Origin: Pararge aegeria
Taxonomy: Eukaryota; Arthropoda; Insecta; Lepidoptera; Nymphalidae
Assembly: GCF_905163445.1 (NCBI RefSeq)
Contig: NC_053180.1
Coordinates: 11,770,701-11,834,700, forward strand
Length of the DNA stretch: 64,000 nucleotides
Direction of reading: 5' to 3'
Made by a program: the position numbers and the translations under genes. This document shows, one piece after another, positions 45,838 to 56,360 of this stretch. Numbering within the stretch: position 1 is the stretch's first letter; every line of letters starts with the position of its first letter. Below the pieces are notes generated by a model. It worked only from the letters and a program-made list of their open reading frames with translations. It did no database searches and was not told the DNA's origin.

Positions 45838-46310
45838 TACAGGCTAGGTCTTCTGTCAGAATTAGGTAGGCTTAGGCCGTAGTCCCCCTTCTGTCGCCCG
45901 TCGGAGTTTGGTCCTCGAGTTGAAAGGCATACCCCGTGTTCCTGGTTTGCCTTCGGTGGTGTTCAGTGGTAAACGAAGTTGTTACAGAGAAGTGCCTGCC
46001 TCAGTAGGCACCGCTGGCTGGGTTGCGGTTGTGTGCGAAAGCCTTCCCATGACCCAGTCACCAGGCGATGAGTTGGAACACCGTGGGGTTTTAGTCGGTA
46101 AGAGTCCGGCACCTCCCCGTGGTGTAGTGGTATCCATGAGGATTTCCCCACGAGAAAAAAAAAAAAAAGGCCGTAGTCCCCCATGCAAGTGCGGATTGGT
46201 TGACTTTACACGCCTGTTAGAACATTACGGAGAACTCTCAGGCATAAAGGTTTTATCACGATGTTTAAGTTCACCGTCAAAACATGTGATACTTTTCTAT
46301 AAATTTACCA
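45838..46310 (-). mobile_element. SINE C, reverse, split by a younger retroposon
   Basis: Left part 45838-45888 and right part 46183-46310 join into one reverse SINE C (GGCTTAGGCCGTAGTCCCCC joined to ATGCAAGTGCGGATTGGTTG, then CGCCTGTTAGAACATTACGG, CTCTCAGGCATAAAGGTTTT, TCACCGTCAAAACATGTGAT). The interruption is the retroposon at 45889-46167. Confidence 0.82.
45889..46167 (+). mobile_element. Young GC-rich A-tailed retroposon with perfect 15-bp target duplication
   Basis: AGGCCGTAGTCCCCC occurs at 45874-45888 and 46168-46182, directly flanking a 279-base insert that ends in 13-14 A. The insert is much richer in GC than its surroundings (GGCACCGCTGGCTGGGTTGC, GAGTCCGGCACCTCCCCGTG) and ends GGATTTCCCCACGAG before the A run. 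Perfect duplications and a pure A tail mean recent LINE-driven insertion. Open frames on both strands here are not genes. The family is unnamed by me. A relic lies at 23195-23300. Confidence 0.88.
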
Positions 46311-47785
46311 CGGGTGTAACTGCCAAGAAATACTGCAACGCTGATTTTTAGTAGGAACCCAAATATCTAGATTGGGAGAAATGTCCTTATTTTTTCAGAG
46401 GTAGCAACACTGAGGCTTACATGAAAATATCTGCAGAGATGGCATGTCACCGATATTGCAGTCTGCAATCCAAGTGAGAAGCTATTTTGAATTCAGGTTT
46501 TGAAAATGGCGTTATGGGTAGTTATCTTAAGAAGTCAACAAGTGTCTAGGGAGTCAGAACTATCCTTAAATTGAGTTTCAGTGGTAAAAAGCTGATCTGA
46601 TTTTAATTTTATTTTTCCAACTATTCTTTAAGTATTATCAGAAGGTTTCTTATTCTTTCTTTACTCCTTATTGTTGATTTGGCTTCTGATACGGTAAATG
46701 TTGTTTTGTTTGCCAAATAAGTTTGTACTGTAAAATATGTAAATATGTCATATGCGGTAAATTGTCGTTTTCTTTTGGCTAACCCGATTTTTCGCAAGAT
46801 GACGTTAGCTATTTCGCATTGGTCTTTCCAGAGTGTGACGTGTACACACATGACTGACTTTAAAGCATATTTAATTTGCTCTTCAAACTTATTAATACAC
46901 AAAAACATCATCATAAAGTTTGATTTCGAAATTTTTACTACACGTGTTACACCAAAACTTTCAAAGCAATTTAAGTATAAACAAGTTAATTTCCTCCTAA
47001 AATAAGTTACCTAGTACACAAATTTTAGGATACATAGATAAATAGCTCTTATGCGCTAGGAATAAAGTTTATATTTGTACGAGTACACTTATATTCGTAG
47101 CATCCTCTGCGTAGCTAAAACGTGCGTGAACTCAAACCTCATATAGCCATATTCTGCGTTTTTTTATAACCTACGACTCGCTAAAGATACGACATAAATA
47201 AAGTCTTTATTACTGCTACACAATTTATTTACAGTGAGTAAAATAAATTATTCTTAATAGTCTTACTAAAGTGTAAGTTTTTTGTTATCAGCGCATAGCA
47301 TTCCTCCGGATTCCAAGCTGCCTTAAGCTCATAATTTTTATTTATGATGTGTGGTGTGATTACAGCCAAACACTGTTTTTACATAAAATAACTAGAATGG
47401 AATTTATAATTATAATTATATTTAGGCGTTCCGAAGATGTACAAGTATACGCTGCGAGATATATTGTTTGATGACGACTAATACAAATTTTCTCACTTCT
47501 ATGCTATCTTTCAGAGCAAAGTTAAGAGACAAAAGCAGTCGACACGTCAAGGGCTGCATTGATGTCGTGTTATCTAAAAAGTTTAACAAAATTTATTGGA
47601 GACGCCTTTCAGTTTTCGAGATTAGATTAATTGAAAAGTTAACAGGAGTTCCGTCACGCACCTAAACTGGGGTTTGCGAAATGGGATACTGACGTGAATC
47701 TAACCAAAAAACTACGAACGAGATATAAAGAGGTGTTACAAAATAAAAGTTTTTATATATATAAAATCATCATGTCAACCAATGG
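46311..47785. other. Non-coding DNA with overlapping small open frames
   Basis: Open frames at 46621-46914 (minus, 97 codons) and 46745-47005 (plus, 86 codons) overlap on opposite strands and match no family I know. Neither has clear splice or promoter context. Confidence 0.4.
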
Positions 47786-47789
47786 AAAT

Positions 47790-48140
47790 CCACTACCAGA
47801 CAAAGGTGTTGGGAGTAAAAAAGGTAGTTATAATACCACGGACTTGTGCTACTTAGGTCCAGCGGCTCCCTGCGACTCGCGTGATGTCATTGGTCTACTT
47901 CGTACGGAGTCTACCAACGCTTTGTTTACCGGCACCTTGGGTGCAATTCCAGTACCTTGGGACCCCAACATTCATCGGTTCTCCGAACTATGTGCCCCGG
48001 CCACTGGCAGTTTACTACACGACTTTTTGAGCTTCACCGGGATCTCCTCATTCCTGATTTGATGATTCCTCAGACGTACTACATGATCAAATCAGACGTT
48101 AGTGAACCTCTTTTCATCCCCTGCAGAGTGACCCTGAGCC
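47790..48140 (-). mobile_element. RTE-like LINE relic, polymerase C-terminal region
   Basis: On the minus strand, QWPGHIVRRTDECWGPKVLE and LHPRCR, then TPYEVDQ and HHASRREPLDL in broken frames, match the QWAGH, RRTD, WG.KVLEW and DDI..VAGSRW run of RTE-like elements. The plus-strand frame of 122 codons over it (47694-48062) is a by-product. Confidence 0.68.
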
Positions 48141-49680
48141 TATTATAAGACCCATAGTTAGGAACCACGTTTAATTTATTAACTCAACTTAATGTGTTAA
48201 GGGTTAAAACAGTTTAATTATATTACAGCTGCTAATCCCTTTTTTATCCAACCAGTGTAGTGTAGCGGACTTGCGGGAACTTTTATCAAAGTAGTAAAAT
48301 TAAACCAACTCAGCCACTATTATCGCAAGGATGTTAAACTTTGTAACAAGAACTTTATAACGATAAGACTAGTCATTTGTTCTTAACGAAGTACGAGTTT
48401 AATACGTTCATACACTGACATGCAGGTAGAGCTATTTTTAAAGACTTTATTTATTACTTAAACATTTTATGCTTCCCAAGTGTTTGTTTTTTTTTTGTTT
48501 GTTTTTTTTTCTTTGTGTTTGTTTTATTTGTAACAATGAGCATCTTAACTAAAGAAGCAAATCAACTGGCTCTGGTCACTACTGTCGGATACAAGGCAGT
48601 CCCTGTGTAGCGATAGAACTTAAATTTAAGTTATAAATTATGCAATTAGTGCAAAGTTGAACTTTCATTTCCCTAAGCTTTTAAAAAACTTTGATTTAAA
48701 AAATAACTACATTTTCGTAGTCGAATTTCACAATAACAATTCAAAGTCCCAGGTAACTTTTTTTATGAATAAAAGATGAGAAAAATCTTGCGGCTTCTTT
48801 ACGATTTCCTTTGATGGTTGTCAGTATCATGGGGAAGGGTAGTGATGTATCCAACTTTTGATTGTAACTCTTAACTTTGGGCATACATGTCTTGTATTTT
48901 TCATCTTTACATAACCGAGGAAAGCAATATAAATATCGACGGACAAGTTGAGATAAAAGTTTTGAGTATATATTATCTTTAGGTCTGAGTTAAAGAGATA
49001 TCATATCATCATCAAGATATCAATTACTTATTATTCAAAACTTGTTATTAAGCATATCTACTGGACAGCGGATGGCATGTATGACTAGCATTGAATAACT
49101 TGTTACAAAACTTTGCGAATAGTCGTCGATGAGTGAATAACGAGTTTCCGTCGTAAAATCCTAATTCTCAAGAAAACAATATTCCGCTGACCAAAGTTTG
49201 GGGTGGAAACTAATGCGGAATATTAGCATTCATTACTTTAGTTAATTAAAAGCAAAATTGCAATTATCTACTTGTTTATTTATAGCTTTAGGTGAGCATA
49301 TTATTATTAACAGAAAATAATTGAGCTCATTTAATGCTCTCATTAAGATAAATTTAAATGAAAGACATCTGAGTTGATTCATTTTAGTCAAAGCGCTTCC
49401 GTTATTGCTATTAGGAAATTCGATTGCTAGGAAAGCTCGGAATTATAGCTATACATCCTATTTTATTCGTAGTTTTACATCCTATTAGCTTCGATATGCC
49501 CGCAATTTTGTCCGTTTGTGTAGGTTTTAAGGAATAGCGTAGACACAGTTTATTTACAGGGTTTAAAATTATGCGATGTCTATCTCCAGGTTCATCCTGG
49601 AAATAGACATATGCTATCTATATCTATGCAAAATTTTTGCTGCTAAGCTGTTCAAAAATAACACTTTTTTCCATTAGCCA
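48141..49680. other. AT-rich non-coding DNA
   Basis: It holds a T-rich low-complexity run (48484-48532) and an imperfect hairpin at 49577-49611 (14 of 15 pairs). No gene is supported. Confidence 0.5.
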
Positions 49681-49681
49681 G

Positions 49682-50180
49682 AAACTGTACCCCCTGTGCC
49701 TTTCAAAATATACAAAGTATTCTTATCGTATCATTGTACCAAATTCTATCAAGATTGGCGCTGGTTGAGCCAACAATAGATAATAAACAAAGAGAGAGAC
49801 AAATTTTCAAAATCAACTCCTTCTTAAACATAAGAGCTCTTCTCGGTGTAGCCTTTACAACCTTTTCTATCCATGGCCCTCTCTTTTACCTCTTTATAAG
49901 TCCCCACCACAAACTTTCGTTTTGTTTGTCCCACAAAAGCCAGTCGTCCTCGTCCATCGTTCCATCTAAATTTCCTTTAATTATATTTGTGATAAATTAA
50001 AAATTACCTACAAAAACTGTGAAAAACATATTTCTATATTCGATTTTAAGAGCCAAAGTACCAAGTTTCGCACAAACTTTAAATCCCTATTTAAACACCT
50101 TGGGGGTGGAATCCTTTCTTAGTGTGCAGTTAAGTCATTAAATAAATCACCTGTCATCATTTCAAGTTTCGAACCCCAGA
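49682..50180 (+). mobile_element. Interspersed repeat relic, family uncertain
   Basis: TGTACCAAATTCTATCAAGA, TTGGCGCTGGTTGAGCCAAC, CCAAGTTTCGCACAAACTTT and CACCTTGGGGGTGGAATCCT are blocks typical of lepidopteran non-autonomous DNA repeats. The 88-codon frame within it is not a gene. Confidence 0.4.
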
Positions 50181-53100
50181 GTCTACCCTAGAGAGAGTAG
50201 TCTAGTCTTTGGCTGCGTGTTGCTATTTCAGTCACTCAGGACTTTGAATTTTATACATTTTATCACAATAGACGAGGTACAATATTCAACGTATCTAGCA
50301 TGTCATGTGATTAGTGTAACGGCTAACTGAGTTAAGCGGTACTTCACGTTTCCGCACGGGTTTCTTCTGAAGCAAGCTTAAGTTAGTCATCATATGGAGT
50401 ATTACTTAAACCTCTGGGCCGGAGCAACCAATTATCAACCCCTTCCATTTGGTCGGAATCTAAATCGGTAATTCAAGTTGTTGTCAATTCCAAACTTTAT
50501 ATCATCTATATTATCCTTTAAATTATAGTTTTCAAATACGTTTCATTTAGCATTTTCCAGGTTTTAATACACGAGTGCCCAAAACAAGTTTAAAATGTTC
50601 GTAAGTGTGTTAATTTCTTTAGTATATAGGAAATGGCTATACATTTTGGCGGCGCCATTCTAAAATGTGAAAATTCGGTCAGTGTTACGAAGCTGTGTTT
50701 TTTAAATCGCAAGCCATTTCCATTGAGAACCTTAGCTTTTATTAGCTTCAAAGTTTAGTAACATGTAATTGTAAGAGATTTTTTTACTTTTTAAAGATTT
50801 TAATGACTAAGTTTAAGTACAGTCTGCCAAAATAAATATTGCAGTTTATTTATGGCAATGGCAGCACAATCAACTTGTGTTATATAGGCAAAGTTCTGTC
50901 TTGTTACATAAGACAGAACTTTGCCTATATAACAATTTATGGTTATTGTGACAGTCTCACAGTAGCCTTATTTTTGCCAATTTTATTGAGCCCCGGGAAA
51001 ATTAATCCCCGTATCTGTTTCATCAGTTACGCGTGAAATTGTCACGTTTCTTAAGATATTACAGTCATTGTTTTTATGTATACAATATTGAAACGTTCGG
51101 ATGTTAGAAGGAAATAATATTGTGATGCTCTTTTTCTAGAGATTCTTTAGCAAAAAGAAATATAATTTTTTTAGTATTAATAAAACAATGGATACTGGAA
51201 ATGCTTTGCACGATGTTTTTTGATTACTTACTTAGAGTATTATGAGTAAAGTGTAGTAAAGTAGAAGTCAGTGTCAGTGTCAGAGATCAGTTTGTTAAAG
51301 ATTTTATACATTCTAAACTGGTGCTGGACGAAAAAATTGCATTGCATTCAATAGGGGTATTAAATAAAATATTGATAATACCTTTTTAGGTTAGTACACT
51401 TCCATCCCTGGCTAAATTTTCTTTTAATCATATTCAATTAAGATCACATCTTCTTATTAAAATAAAAAAAGACATAAGATTGGCACAATATCCCGTCCAC
51501 CGACTAATGAAATGGAATAAAGCGTTATTTAAATTGTGCGTAGAATACATTGATGTTTGGTCATTTAATCAGGGCTGAAATTTAACAATTCATGTATGTC
51601 TATTTTTCTTTTAAGATATCCTAACCGAAAAAAAAAAAAACAATGCTGTGATTTCACTGGTAGAGTGGGTCGTGCCTACGCTGTCGAAATATGGATAAGG
51701 ATATTTAGATTTCTGTCTCGTGTGTTTATCAAATCTTACCCATTTCAATTCTGTGTTCCTAAAAGTGTCAGCAGAATAAAAATTTGATTTTCCCTAAATA
51801 TAATACAAAAGAAATATAAGGATCGAATTGAAAGTAGCCCGGCAAAGCTTCGAAAATCGAGTGCTCCAATTAGCCCCATCTCATTGAACCTGTGGACCCG
51901 AAACAACTAGGCCATGGGGCTGAAAATATCCCAAACCCTTGTTACTGTCATCCTCTAAAATTCAGATAATCCTCGTATCGACACGCATTGAAGCGGTTAG
52001 GATGGATTTTTGGCCAGATTTTTCAACGCCACGTCTCTATAGATAATTCCTAAGTAAATTTCAAAAGGTCCTCCCCCTTATTGTGTCCCAAAAATATTTC
52101 TCAGTCTAGAGACCAAAAGCTGGCGCGCATATAGCCCAACTGTTAAATTCTTATAATAATAATTGTATAATTTTATTATGAAGACTACTATAATATATTT
52201 ATAAAAAAATAATTTAAAATAATAAAAGCTAAATCAATAAACCTGTGTGTACTTAAATACACGCGTTAGAAGTTAGACTTCTTTGGCGTAGCAAGATAAA
52301 AATCTTTAAATTTTATTTTATCTTTCGCCTTATTGTACGTTTTTAGAAAAAAGCGACACTTACAATAGAAACCGTCAAACTTTTTTAAAAAAATTAAAAT
52401 GTTGACTATAGCTAACTTCATGGTGTCGGTTTTTTGTACGCATCGTAAAAATTTACTCTCACCATTTTTTCCCTAACGTGCCAAAATAAGTATAACTTCA
52501 AAATAAAAACTTTCTACGCGTTTTTCATAGTCGGCCTATCGATGATTCAGTATTTTCCTGTGCCCACCATATTTACATCATTTTGTTTCATGCTAAGACA
52601 TAATTATCAGAAATTATTTTTTAGACAAGTTATTATACTTAATTTTGTATTGAAATTGAGATGTCGCAATTAGTGGCACATCTAATTATTATCTGCTTTT
52701 TAATATTTACACGACAAACCCTGCTATTATAGTATCATTAATTAGGTCTAAGTGTATTTCGTTAATGCTGGCCAGTGTAGTAAACTAACATCTATATAAA
52801 TTGGGGTTGTAGCGATAAAAATGTCTATGTTATTAAATTATTGACGTGACTTTATATTTTCAAAAAATGCTACTCGTTTTAGAACGCTACAAATTTCGTT
52901 GTATATTTTTATTCGAAAAATAAACGAAATATCTATTTTTGATATCCAAAACGTAACTTGATTGAAATACGACGGTGGCTTTATTTGCATTTTTATTTCA
53001 GTTATTTTGATTTAGCCTCCTTTGATTCAGCATCTAATATTGACCGACTAATCACAAGAACTACATAGCCTCATCATCATTTTTGTAACCACTGCTGAAC

Positions 53101-53990
53101 ACAGGTGTTTTCTATGGATGTCCACACTCTAAGGTCTTGTACCACTCGTGTCTAGCAACTTATAGTGACTCTGAGTAACGTGTTGGCCACAGTACAACGA
53201 ACTATCGAGCGATACGAATAAATGCATAAAAGAATAAGGATTGCCGTGTTTCGTGATTAGGCATGATTGGTACATTTCCATACATTTGTTTGAGTAACTA
53301 GACGACACCAGATGTCTCCTGGCCAGAACGTAATAAATCAGAACCTAATGTAGAGATATATTCCATCGTGCTAGTAGTGCCACATATACTACTATTATAT
53401 AAGGTATAACTATAAAACATACAAATGCAATTCCTTTCAACCTATTCAAAGAAATGACTTTTATATGAACTATTTATATATCTGTTCTTACTCTTGAAGC
53501 TTTAATATCCAATATTTGAAACTTTCTATCACGTAAACATTGCAAATCGCAAATGACCGTCCCGGTAACCTACTTCCTTCTCACCTTATTTAAAATATTT
53601 TTAAATCCCTGTAACAAATAAATGCAAATAATGTGTGGCTTATAGCAGCACTTCATATTAGTGTATAGGGCTGGGTAAGCAATGATGACCCAAGCCAGCA
53701 AAAGAATTTGGTATTTATAAGCATGAGCTCCTATCATTAACAAGGAATACTAATCGTTAAAGGAAGAAATAAATCTAACGATTTTAATTTACTCGCCATT
53801 TAAGTCCTCATAAATGTGGTAACACTTTATGTATTCAGTATTGCTAAACCTTAAGAGATGGGGTATGCTGCATGCTGTCCGGTAAAGAGTTCATTAGATT
53901 TACACTAAATTTTGGGCAGAACTAAGCTGATACAACTTATCCAGTACAAAAATAATTATTTAAATTGGCCTAGTTATGTGTTATGCTAAA
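50181..53990. other. Long AT-rich non-coding stretch
   Basis: About 3.8 kb with no supported gene. It contains the perfect 24-bp hairpin at 50879-50933 and a more GC-rich patch at 51830-52130 that matches nothing I know. Confidence 0.5.
50879..50933. repeat. Perfect 24-bp hairpin with 7-base loop
   Basis: Bases 50879-50902 are the exact reverse complement of 50910-50933. The loop is GTTACAT. It is the longest perfect stem in the window. Confidence 0.93.
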
Positions 53991-53994
53991 TTTC

Positions 53995-54125
53995 GGGATT
54001 TCGGAATTATTTCCTACCTTGTAAAAAGAACTCAAATTATTCAAAATTTCATTCGAATTCATTCAGTAGTTTCAGAGTGATGCACGGCCAAGATACAGAC
54101 AGACACACAGTATAACAGTTTCGAA
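53995..54125 (+). mobile_element. Interspersed repeat scrap
   Basis: AAATTTCGGGATTTCGGAAT, CATTCAGTAGTTTCAGAGTG and GATACAGACAGACACACAGT resemble inner blocks of Helitron-like repeats. Ends are not found. Confidence 0.35.
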
Positions 54126-54784
54126 GAGGGCACTTTATTCGATCCTGAAAATAAATTAAAATATCTTGGATGAACAGTATTAGACTGTAAAAGTTTTTTT
54201 ATAAGTAAAGGTTTAAGTTATTTTTATGTGCAGGAAAAAACAAGAAACAAAAAATGACACGTGGAAGAAATGGAACCGTATGTTGTCTATCTAAATAATG
54301 CTTTGAAGAAAGACTAGTGTCACATACATAAAAATAAGAAGATGTCTCCTGAGAAGTACTTTTCCATGTTATTTTCATCTCTGCCATCTATCTGTTTAAG
54401 AAAAGTGACATAAACAATTTAACAAATGGACTGTTTGTATGTTAGGTTTGTGTGGTAAAATGAGGTGAGAATGTGCTGGCTGCGCTGAATCCTGATGCAA
54501 TGGTTGTTAAAGCGGGTATTAAATCTCATTTCGGTTGGTATATATTTTGTAACAGTGGCTTACATAAGGTAAACAGTGCTGGGTGGATGACAGCCACTCT
54601 GCGTTTTTTTTTATCGTACTTTTAAACATTTTCATAGAGTGGTAAATCGCCAAGCCAAAAAAAATATGATTCAAATCCAATAGCAATTATACGAGTACCC
54701 CAGATAGATCCTAAAATCAAAAATTTAAGTAAAAATCATTTTTATCCTTTTTGCGTATACTCGCGTTTTTTTATGCTTAAAAAA
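54126..54784. other. AT-rich non-coding DNA
   Basis: No gene or repeat recognised. Confidence 0.45.
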
Positions 54785-55275
54785 GCATATCTATACTAAT
54801 ATTGGGGGAAGATTTATTTGTTTGTTTGTACCCAATAGGCTCTGTAATTACACGGCCGATTTTAATAATCTCTTTCCTGAAAAAAAAGCTACGTTATCAT
54901 ACAGGCTATTATGTAAAAATACACTTAAAATAAAAATTTTGACGTGCTTAAGAAATGTATATTATATATAAAATTGATATTATAATAATATAATCGAAAG
55001 TAGCAAAATTTGCCTATAAAATTTATTACTAGCGCACGCTAGCGCTGAGAAAACTATTATTGAAACATACAAACGTGTGCTACATTATTTAAGTATTCAT
55101 TATAACCTACAAAAATGGCCACGAGAGGGTATATCTAACGATCAAAGTTAAGTCACATTATCAGCTTTTGTGTTAAAAAAATTTAATAAGATCACCGGTA
55201 GAAACATAAGTCGGGTACATTTATATCGCAGCATAAAATTAACAAATGCGGACGAAGTCGCGGCCAACAACTAGT
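54785..55275 (+). mobile_element. Helitron-like repeat just upstream of the odorant receptor
   Basis: It starts ATCTATACTAATATTGGGGG and contains TTTGTTTGTTTGTACCCAAT, GGCCGATTTTAATAATCTCT and GCTACGTTATCATACAGGCT. It ends CAAATGCGGACGAAGTCGCG and GCCAACAACTAG. It ends about 225 bases before the predicted transcription start of the receptor. Confidence 0.5.
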
Positions 55276-55498
55276 TCTTATATACATAGCTTGATCAAAT
55301 TTTAAGGACCGTTTCTGAGATACTCTTACTTGTAATATATTGACGAATTGCTCGTTTAAATATATTAGATCAATAACATTATAGTTAGATGCACATCACT
55401 AGCGTCGAAGCTGAAGTAATTAAATAAATAACACAATCAACGTTATAATTCCGCACGTAATTATTACCACCACCGCTATATTCGTTACGAGTGGTTCA

Positions 55499-55532
55499 TA
55501 AATATACACAGATAAATCGGAACAAGTCATTC
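55499..55532 (+). promoter_or_regulatory. Possible core promoter of the odorant receptor
   Basis: An ATAAATAT box at 55499-55506 lies 30 bases before the A of TCATTC (55527-55532), which fits the arthropod initiator pattern TCAKTY. The spacing is right for a TATA-initiator pair and would give a 5' leader of about 38 bases. Such pairs arise by chance in AT-rich DNA, so this is tentative. Confidence 0.3.
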
Positions 55533-55566
55533 GCTTTGGTGACATTGCCTCAAACCCATTCTGAAG

Positions 55567-56360
55567 ATGTTAAAATACATTTTGAGTAGGCTTGAAGATC
55601 CAGAGTTCCCATTGCTGGGACCGAACATTAACGCTCTCAAGTTTTGGGGATTAATATTGCCCGAATTGGGGTGGAAAAAGTGGATTTACATAGGTTTTCA
55701 TATATCAGTGGTCGTCTTCACGGCAACAGAATATGCTGAAATCTGGTTTCTTAAAGACGATATAAATCTACTATTGACAAACTTAAAAATCACTTTATTA
55801 GCTACGGTCAGTGTCGGTAAAGTTACTAGCTTCTTAATTTGGCAAAACCATTGGAAGAGTATTATCAACTACGTTAGTGAGGCTGATAACATGCAAAGAA
55901 AAACCTTAGACATTGACCAAAAGGAATTAATCAATAATTATACTAAATACAGCAGAAAAATAACTTACTACTATTGGATTCTTATGTATACAACTGTCGC
56001 TATCGTGATCAGTCAACCGATGTACAAATACTTCTTCTCCGAAAACTATAGACACAACGTCAAAATTGGTACCCAAGCATATACCGAAGTTGTTAGTTCT
56101 TGGGTCCCTTTTAATAAAAGAACGATTTTCGGCTACCTTCTGGCCTCTTTGTATCAAAGCTTTGCTGCTATTTATGGAGGTGGGTGGATTACGTCATTTG
56201 ATACTAACGCTATAGTTATCATGGTTTTTTTCAAAGGAGAATTAGAAAGTTTGAGAAAGGATTGTAGTAATGTTTTTGGAACAGAAGATGTGGCTATCAC
56301 TGACGAAGAAATCAGGTTAAGAATGAAAATTTGTCACAAGAGGCACGTAGAGTTACTCAA
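55567..56360 (+). CDS. Odorant receptor exon 1 (residues 1-265)
   Basis: Long first coding exon of 794 bases carrying helices 1-4 (residues about 39-61, 71-92, 132-150, 186-222) and the cytoplasmic loop before helix 5. It ends with the first two bases of a lysine codon, then a consensus GTAAGT donor at 56361. Read through the donor, the frame meets a stop at once (56362-56364), which supports splicing here. One undivided exon for about two thirds of the protein is notable, because other insect odorant receptors often split this part. Confidence 0.93.

Noticed and set aside
45908..46351. A 147-codon plus-strand frame, the second longest in the window
   Set aside because: It runs across the A-tailed retroposon, its A run and the host SINE. 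It only reads through non-coding retroposon sequence.
46621..47005. Overlapping frames of 97 and 86 codons on opposite strands
   Set aside because: No family resemblance, no splice or promoter context, and both strands cannot easily be coding. Left as unexplained.
47694..48062. A 122-codon plus-strand frame, GC-rich, possible gene
   Set aside because: The opposite strand carries a broken RTE-like polymerase tail (QWPGHIVRRTDE, WGPKVLE), so the plus frame is a shadow.
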